Source: CAVPGH01 sp046726955 (GTDB taxonomy: Bacteria > Acidobacteriota > Vicinamibacteria > Fen-336). Taken from it: a DNA stretch of 6,610 nucleotides. The notes below the pieces were generated by a model. The model did no database searches. It was given only the letters and a program-made list of their open reading frames with translations, and was not told where the DNA came from. Each line of letters opens with the position of its first letter. Position 1 is the stretch's first letter. The position numbers and the translations under genes were made by a program. Below, piece by piece: positions 1 to 5,570 of this stretch. The stretch is taken from assembly GCA_046726955.1 (NCBI GenBank), contig JBKPBQ010000466.1:1-6610 (forward strand). The letters are read 5' to 3'.

Positions 1-683
1 GGTCCTACTGGAAGGGCGCCCACCGCGACGCCGGCCTCGACGAGGGCACGACTACCGTCGCCTACGTCCCCCAGAAGGGCTGGTTCTGGTACATCCCGCT
101 CCACTCCGACATCGTGAGCGTCGGCGTGGTGGGCGAGCCGAGCTATCTCTACCGCGACACCCGCGACCCGAACGAGATCTACGCGCGCGAGCTCGCGGCC
201 TGCGCCTGGATCCGCGACCACGTCAAGGTGGGCACGCAGTGCGAGCCCGTGCGCGTCACGGGCGAGTACTCGTACCACTCGAAGCGGATCGGGGGCGACG
301 GCTTCTGCCTGGTGGGCGACGCCTTCGCGTTCCTCGATCCCCTCTTCTCCACGGGCGTCTTCCTCGCCCTCAAGAGCGGCGAGATGGCGGCGGACGCGCT
401 CCACGAGGTGCTGTCCGCGGGGAAGCCGGTGACGGCCGCGACCTTCGAGCCCTACTACGCGAAGCAGCGGCACGCGGTGATGAGCTTCCGACGCCTCGTC
501 CGCGCCTTCTACAACCTCACGTTCAGCTTCCGCGAGTTCCTCCTGGCCTACCCGGACCTGCACGCGCTGATCGTGGACACGCTCGTGGGCAACGTCTTCA
601 ACGACCTCACGCCCCTCTTCGACGCGCTCGAGGAGTACCAGGCGCGGCCCGAGCGGGAGCTCATCGGCGAGGCGACCGCCTAG
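1..683 (+). CDS. Flavin-dependent halogenase / FixC-like FAD oxidoreductase, C-terminal part
   Basis: The reading frame is open from base 3 and ends at TAG 681-683, so the window holds only the last 226 residues; the Rossmann GxGxxG region and any catalytic lysine lie upstream. Near visible residues 26-33 is GWFWYIPL, which matches the WxWxIP motif of flavin-dependent halogenases. At about 98-123 comes GDGFCLVGDAFAFLDP followed by LFSTGV, the GD...DPxxSxGV flavin-binding motif seen in phenolic/pyrrole halogenases (PltA, CmlS, CndH type) and related reductases. The C-terminal 100 residues are mostly helical and rich in aromatics, as in that group. Known family chemistry is FADH2- and O2-dependent halogenation of an aromatic or acyl-tethered substrate, but many proteins with these motifs are uncharacterised oxidoreductases, so halogenation is inferred. 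It is cytoplasmic and probably the first visible gene of an operon with the thioesterase. Family assignment is firm; substrate is unknown. Confidence 0.8.
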   Translation, partial: SYWKGAHRDAGLDEGTTTVAYVPQKGWFWYIPLHSDIVSVGVVGEPSYLYRDTRDPNEIYARELAACAWIRDHVKVGTQCEPVRVTGEYSYHSKRIGGDGFCLVGDAFAFLDPLFSTGVFLALKSGEMAADALHEVLSAGKPVTAATFEPYYAKQRHAVMSFRRLVRAFYNLTFSFREFLLAYPDLHALIVDTLVGNVFNDLTPLFDALEEYQARPERELIGEATA

Positions 684-790
684 GCAGGGTGCTGAAAAGT
701 GTCCTCTCGCGGCGCGCGGCAGTGATGGCCTCGCGCAAGGGCCGGCTGCGGCGCGCGCGTCTGTCGAAGGCTGCTTTTTCGGCACCCTGC
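684..790. repeat. MITE-like inverted-repeat element between two genes
   Basis: The left arm, gcagggtgctgaaaag at 684-699, is matched by the reverse complement of 774-790 (gcagggtgccgaaaaag), with one mismatch and one extra A. A second nested inverted repeat lies inside: 708-722 against 746-760 pair over 10 of the 11 positions nearest the loop, so the whole 107-bp unit can fold as one long imperfect hairpin. It encodes no protein and has no obvious target-site duplication. Similar short elements with GGGTGCTGAAAAA arms are, from memory, common in GC-rich uncultured phyla; I could not check this. It starts directly after the halogenase stop codon and ends 2 bases before the thioesterase start. 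It may work as an RNA hairpin that attenuates or stabilises the transcript, or it may simply be a non-autonomous mobile element. Confidence 0.75.
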
Positions 791-792
791 TC

Positions 793-1236
793 GTGACGAG
801 CGAGCACCGGCTCCGCCGCCGCGTCCATTTCTACGAGACGGACATGGCGGGGCTCGTGCACTTCAGCGTCTTCTTCCGGTACATGGAGGAGGCGGAGCAC
901 GCGCTCTGGCGCGCGGCGGGGCTCACGATCGCCACCGTGGACGAGGAGTACGGCTTCCCCCGCGTGTCGGCGTCGTGCGCCTTCCACGCTCCGCTGCGTT
1001 TCGAGGACGAGTTCGAGGTGTGGATCGGCATCGCCGCCCTCACGAAGCGCACGCTCCGCTACACCTCGGTCCTCACCATGGGCGACACCAAGATCGCCAC
1101 GGGCTCCCACACGATCGCCTGCGTGAGCAAGAAGAAGGGCGAGCGGATGAGATCGATCGACTTCCCGCCCGAGGTGCTCGCCCGCTTCGAGGTGTCTCCC
1201 GCCGCCGCCAAGACCTCGCCCCCCCAGTCGGAGTAG
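793..1236 (+). CDS. Acyl-CoA thioesterase, hotdog fold (4HBT / YbgC-FadM type)
   Basis: A 147-residue protein, the usual length for a single-hotdog 4HBT thioesterase. The N-terminal motif VHFYETDMAGLVHFSVFFRY (residues 11-30) is the family signature: D17 is in the position of the catalytic aspartate, followed by the GxV stretch and the long helix starting MEEAEH. The rest, including FEDEFEVWIGI and the TLRYTSVLTMGDTKIATGS strands, fits the beta-sheet that packs against this helix. The enzyme is expected to hydrolyse acyl-CoA or acyl-carrier thioesters in the cytoplasm; chain length or aromatic preference cannot be read from the sequence. The start is taken as GTG 793 because it leaves a normal N-terminus, but no Shine-Dalgarno is visible and the frame stays open upstream through the repeat element, so the start is not certain. 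It sits between a halogenase-like gene and a membrane protein gene and is probably co-transcribed with them. Confidence 0.85.
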   Translation: MTSEHRLRRRVHFYETDMAGLVHFSVFFRYMEEAEHALWRAAGLTIATVDEEYGFPRVSASCAFHAPLRFEDEFEVWIGIAALTKRTLRYTSVLTMGDTKIATGSHTIACVSKKKGERMRSIDFPPEVLARFEVSPAAAKTSPPQSE

Positions 1237-1260
1237 GCTTCACCCCCAAACGACGTCCGA

Positions 1261-1269
1261 GGGAGGTGG
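1261..1269 (+). promoter_or_regulatory. Strong Shine-Dalgarno for the membrane protein
   Basis: gggaggtgg contains a perfect GGAGG core ending 5 bases before ATG 1272. It fixes the start of the membrane protein, although the same frame is open much further upstream inside the thioesterase gene. Confidence 0.8.
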
Positions 1270-1271
1270 CC

Positions 1272-1832
1272 ATGACCGGAGTCACGTCGCTGTGGGTGCC
1301 GATCCTGCTGTCCGCGATCCTCGTGTTCGTGGTGAGCTCGATCATTCACATGATGACGCCCTGGCACAAGGGCGACTACCCGAAGGTCCCGGACGAGGAC
1401 CGCGTGATGGAAGCGCTTCGCCCCTTCTCGCTTCCGCCCGGCGACTACATGATGCCGCGCCCCAGCAGCATGGCGGACATGAAGTCTCCCGCGTTCCTCG
1501 AGAAGCGGAACAAGGGCCCGGTCATGATGTTCACGGTGTATCCGAGCGGCCCCGTGGCCATGGGCTCGAGCCTGGTCCTGTGGTTCCTCTACTCCGTGGT
1601 GGTGAGCGTCTTCGCCGCCTACATCACGACGCGCGCCGTCCCCGTGGGCGCTCCCTACCTCCAGGTCTTCCGCTTCGTGGGCACGACGGCGTTCATGGGC
1701 TACTCGCTCGCCCTGTGGCAGATGTGGATCTGGTACAAGCGGGCCCTCGGCACGACCATCCGCTCCACGATCGACGGGCTCATCTATGCGTGCCTGACCG
1801 CGGGGGCCTTCGGCTGGCTCTGGCCGCGTTAG
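1272..1832 (+). CDS. Conserved hypothetical membrane protein, about four helices, Met-rich
   Basis: A 186-residue protein I cannot assign to a named family. Helices are predicted at residues 6-28, 98-120, 131-154 and 165-184. Between helices 1 and 2 is a soluble stretch of about 70 residues starting TPWHKGDYPKVPDEDRVM, with many prolines and charged residues. Methionines cluster here and near the helix ends (27-28, 46, 60-61, 67, 70, 85-86, 97), and H26, H32 and several tryptophans sit near the predicted membrane surface. The start ATG is supported by the strong ribosome binding site; the longer upstream frame is a shadow of the thioesterase gene. It follows the thioesterase by 35 bases on the same strand, so co-transcription is likely. 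The recurring HMMTPWHKGDYPKVPDE stretch looks like a conserved family signature (from memory, seen in uncultured GC-rich bacteria). Function is unknown; a metal-related role is only a guess from the Met/His content. Confidence 0.8.
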   Translation: MTGVTSLWVPILLSAILVFVVSSIIHMMTPWHKGDYPKVPDEDRVMEALRPFSLPPGDYMMPRPSSMADMKSPAFLEKRNKGPVMMFTVYPSGPVAMGSSLVLWFLYSVVVSVFAAYITTRAVPVGAPYLQVFRFVGTTAFMGYSLALWQMWIWYKRALGTTIRSTIDGLIYACLTAGAFGWLWPR

Positions 1833-1891
1833 CGCCGGGTTCCGCTCGTTCACTCGATTCCCCTTGACCGCCTCCTGAGGGGGCGTAGCTC

Positions 1892-1912
1892 TTTCTCAGC
1901 CACGCTGAGAAG
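1892..1912. terminator. Hairpin between convergent genes, possible bidirectional terminator
   Basis: ttctcagc (1893-1900) pairs perfectly with gctgagaa (1904-1911) around a cac loop, and a T-G wobble at 1892/1912 extends the stem. It lies between the ends of the plus-strand membrane protein gene (1832) and the minus-strand propeller gene (1974). No T-run follows on either strand, so it is not a canonical intrinsic terminator. Confidence 0.45.
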
Positions 1913-1925
1913 ATATCCAGGCGGC

Positions 1926-1966
1926 GTTCTCTCCCGACGGACGGTCGTCCAGCGGAGATCGAGAAC
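1926..1966. terminator. Two-part stem downstream of the propeller gene
   Basis: gttctc at 1926-1931 pairs with gagaac at 1961-1966, and an inner ggacg (1939-1943) pairs with cgtcc (1946-1950). On the minus strand this folds directly after the stop codon at 1974. There is no T-tract, so it may be a weak terminator, an RNA-stabilising 3' end, or chance. Confidence 0.25.
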
Positions 1967-1973
1967 TCTCGTT

Positions 1974-3257
1974 TTACTGGCCGATCACGAACAAAATCCC
2001 CTTGTTCTCAGTGTAGATCCTGCCGTCGGGTCCGATCGCAAGAGGCGTGTACGAGGCACCAAGCGCCTGCTCGAGGAAGATGTTCGCCTTCACGATTCCA
2101 CCCTGGTTGATTGCATACAGGTCTCCATCTTCGCTGTTGGCGTAAACCACTCCGTTGAAGTCCACAACCGGGGCATTGATGCACCATTCGAAACCAATGT
2201 TCTGCCACTGTGTTCCAGAGTTGTTCGGCACACACGAGATTGTGCCGTCGGAGTTTCGCGTACACAGCTGGTTGTTCGTGTTTTGGAACTTCCATTCGAC
2301 TCTCAGGTTGGGATCGAGCTGGGTGATGAAGAATGGGCCGTTTTGTCGCGGTGGGCAATACGCGTCCACGTTGCAGTAGGACCCGAATTGCGGACCGCCG
2401 CCATATTCGTTGTCCTTGATCACGATGGAGTACGTGCCATCGTGCTGGTAGATGGCCGGAGTCAAGTCCCTGCCAAACGAATACGAGCCCTCGAATTGCC
2501 CGTTCGCGTCGAACTTGATCAGGTGCCCACGGCCGAAATCGTAGCGCGTGTAGGATCCGAACAGCAGGCTGCCATCAGGTGTGACCGTAATGGACGAGGA
2601 ATCGTCATCCAGGACAACCGCGCCCGGTCGCGTATTCTGCGCCGGATCGAAGCCGGGCGTGGTGCCCAAACGGCACCCGCCCGGCGTACCGTTGGCCGGC
2701 AACAGCGATCCAGGGAACGTGCCCGCATCGTTGTTGCAGCCGTCGTTCAGCCGGTCGCGAAACGATGTCCACCACCTAGGTGTCAGGTCCGGATTGACGG
2801 CCGCCATTCCCGCGTAGCGATTGATACCGTTCAAGAAGTGCGTACGCGTGATCGTGTAGATCGTCCCGTCTGCACCGATTGCGGGCGCCGCGTTCAGCGC
2901 CGGCCGCATCGTCCCGCACGGAGACGTTGGCGGCAGCGCCGTGGGGCTGGACGGCCACGGCAGTTGTGAATTCGAAAACACCGTGAGGCACAGGTCGTTC
3001 GGTGCGGGCGAAGGCAGGCTGTTCGCAGCCGTCTGAGCGACCAGCACTGAATAGCTCACCTTTGCTGTGCTGTCGTCGGAAGCGACCTCCACCAGCCAGG
3101 AATCGACGATGTCATGCTTGTAAAAGCTCGCGCCAGCGCCGCCATTGAACTGCTGAATCGCGTTATAGAAGATGTGGCCGTGAGCATCCGCGGTCGGCAC
3201 GCCCGCGACGATGATATTCGGGTTCAGGGATCTGAACGGGTTGATTCGCGTCACCAC
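1974..3257 (-). CDS. PQQ-like beta-propeller protein, probably N-terminally truncated
   Basis: The frame encodes 427 residues from a GTG at 3257 to TAA at 1974. Repeating strands of the form P-x-I/V-x-x-D-G-x-I/V-Y are visible: APAIGADGTIYTI (124-136), ITVTPDGSLLFGS (223-235), TPAIYQHDGTYSIVI (266-280), APVVDFNGVVYANSEDGDLY (362-381) and TPLAIGPDGRIYTENKG (404-420). These fit the blades of a PQQ-enzyme/quinoprotein-type beta-propeller, but I see no alcohol dehydrogenase active-site motif. Nine cysteines (90, 114, 174, 195, 295, 301, 332, 342, 359) and many N, T and G residues suggest an extracytoplasmic, disulfide-bearing fold. No signal peptide is encoded and no Shine-Dalgarno precedes the GTG; upstream the frame closes at a TGA (3285-3287) after ten codons. 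I infer that the 5' end has been lost or rearranged. G+C is about 52-55% in sampled lines against about 67-73% in neighbours, which suggests transfer. Exact function is unknown; it may be a non-functional remnant. Confidence 0.7.
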   Translation of the reverse strand: MVTRINPFRSLNPNIIVAGVPTADAHGHIFYNAIQQFNGGAGASFYKHDIVDSWLVEVASDDSTAKVSYSVLVAQTAANSLPSPAPNDLCLTVFSNSQLPWPSSPTALPPTSPCGTMRPALNAAPAIGADGTIYTITRTHFLNGINRYAGMAAVNPDLTPRWWTSFRDRLNDGCNNDAGTFPGSLLPANGTPGGCRLGTTPGFDPAQNTRPGAVVLDDDSSSITVTPDGSLLFGSYTRYDFGRGHLIKFDANGQFEGSYSFGRDLTPAIYQHDGTYSIVIKDNEYGGGPQFGSYCNVDAYCPPRQNGPFFITQLDPNLRVEWKFQNTNNQLCTRNSDGTISCVPNNSGTQWQNIGFEWCINAPVVDFNGVVYANSEDGDLYAINQGGIVKANIFLEQALGASYTPLAIGPDGRIYTENKGILFVIGQ

Positions 3258-3289
3258 GGCACTGGATGCAGCGAGCTTCCTCGATCAGC

Positions 3290-3305
3290 GGCACCGAACG
3301 GTGCC
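3290..3305. repeat. Short perfect palindrome near the propeller 5' end
   Basis: ggcaccg (3290-3296) pairs with cggtgcc (3299-3305) across an aa centre. It lies 33-48 bases upstream of the GTG of the propeller gene. It could be an operator, an RNA hairpin in the leader, or chance in GC-rich DNA. Confidence 0.4.
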
Positions 3306-3460
3306 TAGCGCCACCGGCTCGACCGAGACCTCGGAAATACTCCGCTGCGAGCGGCCAGGTTAGGCGCGCTCGTAGCAGCTCCTCGAAGCAGAGCAGCGGT
3401 CGCGGCTCGACGCCGAGCTGGCCGCCGGACGCTGTCGAACCGCTCACGATGTCCTCTAGC

Positions 3461-3486
3461 ACCCGTGACGCGCGACGGACACGGGT
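3461..3486. repeat. Inverted repeat with 12-bp spacer, operator-like
   Basis: acccgtg (3461-3467) and cacgggt (3480-3486) are perfect inverted copies with a 12-base centre, a spacing that would suit a dimeric regulator. It lies just downstream, in the minus direction, of a TATACT hexamer (complement of 3493-3498) that could be a -10 element for leftward transcription; no matching -35 is visible. It is about 90 bp upstream of the amine oxidase promoter. A regulatory role is inferred only from geometry. Confidence 0.3.
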
Positions 3487-3574
3487 CCGCTCAGTATAGC
3501 CCCGAGCAGCTTCGCCGCGCACCCCTCTCTGCAAGCAGCCGTCGCCGCGACGACGTCGGCCGGCGAGAGCTCGA

Positions 3575-3583
3575 TGCTAGAAT
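3575..3583 (+). promoter_or_regulatory. Extended -10 promoter of the copper amine oxidase
   Basis: tgctagaat matches the extended -10 consensus TGnTATAAT at every defined position except one. No good -35 is found 17 bases upstream (gtcggc), as is common for extended -10 promoters. Transcription would begin near 3590, giving a leader of only about 16 bases before the ATG at 3606. Confidence 0.6.
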
Positions 3584-3594
3584 CGCGGCCCCCC

Positions 3595-3600
3595 AGGGAG
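3595..3600 (+). promoter_or_regulatory. Ribosome binding site of the copper amine oxidase
   Basis: agggag ends 5 bases before ATG 3606. Together with the promoter just upstream and the signal peptide it fixes this start; the in-frame extension back to 3465 has no such support. Confidence 0.7.
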
Positions 3601-3605
3601 TGTCC

Positions 3606-5564
3606 ATGCTCCGAGCTATGCAGACCGCTCTCCTCCTCGTGCTCTGCGCTCCCGCGGCCGCACCGGCCGCCGAGCCCCATCCCCTCGACGCGCTCAGCGT
3701 CCGCGAGCACTGGGCGATCTACGACGTCCTGCGAGGCTCCGGCAACCTCGACAAGACGGCGCGCTTCGCGGCGGTGCGGCTCCACCCGCCACCCAAGGCC
3801 GAGGTGCTCGCCTGGAAGCCCGGACAGCCCTTTCGGCGCGAGGCCTTCGCCACGATCGTGAAGAACGGGCGCACGTTCGAGGCCGTCGTGGACGTCGCGA
3901 ACCGCAAGCTCACGTCCTGGACGCCGATGCCCGAGGCGCAGGGGAGCTTCACGGAGACCGAGGACAACGCCGTCACCGAGCTCGTGAAGCAGGACGAGAG
4001 GTTCCTCTCCGCGCTGCGGCAGCGAGGGATCACGGACCTCGCGATGCTCGACTGCTGGGGCAACTCGCCCGGCTACTTCGGCCGCCCCGAGGAGCGCGAG
4101 AAGCGTCTCGCCCAGGTCTTCTGCTCGGACCGCCACGGCGTCTTCAACTCGATCGGCCGGCCGATCGAGGGCTTGTCGGTCATGGTGGACGTCGCGGCCG
4201 GGAAGGTGCTGCAGGTGATCGACACCGGCGCCGTTCCCATGCCGCGCGGGCCGGTGGACCTCGACGAAGAGACGATCGGCGAGACACGGACGCCACCCGA
4301 GCCCATCACGGTCGAGCAGCCGCGCGGCCCCAGCTTCCGCCTGAACGGCCACGACGTGGCCTGGCAGAAATGGCGCTTCCACTTCCGCGTCGAGCCGCGT
4401 CGGGGCGTCGTGGTCTCCGGCGTGGGTTACGAGGACGGAGACCGCCTCCGCTCGGTGATGTACGAGGGAGGCTTGTCCGAGCTGTTCGTCCCCTACATGG
4501 ATCCCGCGATCGGCTGGTACAACCTCACGTATCTCGACGCCGGCGACTACGGCGGCGCCGGCCTGGCGCGGCCGCTCGAGCCCGGCAGCGAGTGCCCGGC
4601 CAACGGCGTCTTCTTCGACTCCGTGGTGGCCGACGAGCGGGGGGCTCCCCAGCAGATCGCGCGCGCGGCCTGCCTGTTCGAGCGGCTCGGCGGCGAGGTC
4701 GCCTGGACGCACCGCGACAAGCGGATCGTCGCGGCGCGGGCCCGGCGCGACCTCGTGCTGCGCTGGGCCACCACCCTCGGCAACTACGACTACGTCTTCG
4801 ACTGGGTGTTCCGGCAGGACGGCAGCATCAACGTGATGATCGGGGCCACGGGCGTCGTGAGCGTGAAGGCCGTGCGCAGCCGGACCGCCGCCGAGCCGGC
4901 GGAGCCCGGCAAGCGCGACGACGCGTACGGCCGCTTCGTCGCCGAGCACACCGTCGCCGTCAACCACGACCACTTCTTCTGCTTCCGCCTCGACCTCGAC
5001 GTGGACGGCCCGACCAACAGCTTCGTGGTCGACCGTCTGACCACGCGCACGCTCCCGAAGGACAACCCGCGCCGGAGCGTGTGGGTGGTGGAGTCGCGGA
5101 CGGCCGCGCGCGAGTCGGAGGCGCAGCTCGACGTGCACCCCGACGGCGAAGGCTACTGGCGCATCGTGAACCCGGCCGCCATCGGCCCCCTCGGCTATCC
5201 GACGAGCTACGAGATCCGGCCCGGCCACAGCGCGTCGTCGCTGCTGCTGGCGGACGACTATCCGCAGAAGCGCGCCGCGTTCATCCGACATGCCCTCTGG
5301 ATCACGCCGCAGCGCGACGCCGAGGTCTACGCGGCGGGCGAGCACACGCTGCAGAGCCGGGGCGGCGACGGACTTCCCGCCTGGACCGCCGCCGACCGGC
5401 CCATCGAGACGACCGACATCGTCGCCTGGTACACGCTGGGCATGCACCACGTCGTGCGGGCCGAGGACTGGCCGGTGATGCCGACCGTCTGGCATTCGTT
5501 CGAGATCCGGCCGTTCGACTTCTTCGCGCGCAATCCTGCGCTGGACCTGCCGAAGCAGCCTTGA
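3606..5564 (+). CDS. Exported copper amine oxidase (primary-amine oxidase, TPQ cofactor)
   Basis: The 652-residue product matches the usual length of bacterial copper amine oxidases. Residues 1-22 are a Sec-type signal peptide (LLLVLCAPAAAPAA) with likely AxA cleavage near 21-22; C14 is a poor lipobox because leucine precedes it. The catalytic domain is complete: YMDPAIGWYNLTYLDAGDYG (297-316) carries the catalytic base D311; C330 and C356 match the conserved disulfide; TLGNYDY (390-396) is the TxxNYD motif whose Y394 becomes topaquinone; NHDHFFCFRLDLDVDG supplies copper ligands H454 and H456; and HHVVRAEDWPVMP supplies the third ligand, H615. The enzyme oxidatively deaminates primary amines to aldehyde, ammonia and hydrogen peroxide, probably in the periplasm. 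TPQ forms by self-processing with copper and oxygen. The substrate (aryl, aliphatic or histamine-like) cannot be read from sequence. The gene has its own promoter, no same-strand partner, and ends 6 bases from the convergent alanine racemase. Confidence 0.95.
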   Translation: MLRAMQTALLLVLCAPAAAPAAEPHPLDALSVREHWAIYDVLRGSGNLDKTARFAAVRLHPPPKAEVLAWKPGQPFRREAFATIVKNGRTFEAVVDVANRKLTSWTPMPEAQGSFTETEDNAVTELVKQDERFLSALRQRGITDLAMLDCWGNSPGYFGRPEEREKRLAQVFCSDRHGVFNSIGRPIEGLSVMVDVAAGKVLQVIDTGAVPMPRGPVDLDEETIGETRTPPEPITVEQPRGPSFRLNGHDVAWQKWRFHFRVEPRRGVVVSGVGYEDGDRLRSVMYEGGLSELFVPYMDPAIGWYNLTYLDAGDYGGAGLARPLEPGSECPANGVFFDSVVADERGAPQQIARAACLFERLGGEVAWTHRDKRIVAARARRDLVLRWATTLGNYDYVFDWVFRQDGSINVMIGATGVVSVKAVRSRTAAEPAEPGKRDDAYGRFVAEHTVAVNHDHFFCFRLDLDVDGPTNSFVVDRLTTRTLPKDNPRRSVWVVESRTAARESEAQLDVHPDGEGYWRIVNPAAIGPLGYPTSYEIRPGHSASSLLLADDYPQKRAAFIRHALWITPQRDAEVYAAGEHTLQSRGGDGLPAWTAADRPIETTDIVAWYTLGMHHVVRAEDWPVMPTVWHSFEIRPFDFFARNPALDLPKQP

Positions 5565-5570
5565 GATCGG

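Larger units (their letters stand above)
3258..3605. other. Intergenic region without a confident gene
   Basis: About 350 bases lie between the divergent starts of the propeller gene and the amine oxidase. Both strands keep open frames, but none has a good ribosome binding site. The most protein-like is a minus-strand frame, 3534 down to about 3260, with the segment LLCFEELLRARLTWPLAAEY; I do not recognise it and it has no clear family. The region contains two inverted repeats (3290-3305, 3461-3486) and, at its right end, the amine oxidase promoter. G+C is closer to that of the flanking high-GC genes than to the propeller gene, so a composition boundary falls near 3250. It may contain debris of an older gene joined to the propeller block. 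Confidence 0.5.

Noticed and set aside
239..796. A plus-strand frame running through the halogenase gene and the repeat element
   Set aside because: Very arginine-rich, out of frame with the motif-bearing gene, and ends by chance near the thioesterase start.
1059..1853. A 264-codon minus-strand frame opposite the thioesterase and membrane protein genes
   Set aside because: Composition (R, H, G, E-rich) is that of a shadow frame, and the plus-strand genes there have family motifs or a strong ribosome binding site.
1866..1886. Hairpin in cgcctcctgagggggcg
   Set aside because: The pairing is short and needs bulges; the adjacent 1892-1912 hairpin is much better.
3465..3605. N-terminal extension of the amine oxidase to an earlier start
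   Set aside because: The extended -10, ribosome binding site and signal peptide all support ATG 3606; the extension would bury the signal peptide.
3618..3650. Lipoprotein signal at C14 of the amine oxidase
   Set aside because: The residue before the cysteine is leucine rather than G, A or S, and a normal AxA cleavage site follows a few residues later.
3456..5495. A 679-codon open frame on the minus strand opposite the amine oxidase
   Set aside because: It is antisense to a gene with a complete set of catalytic motifs. Its translation is rich in R, G, A, V, H and D with no recognisable domain, as expected for shadow frames in high-GC DNA.
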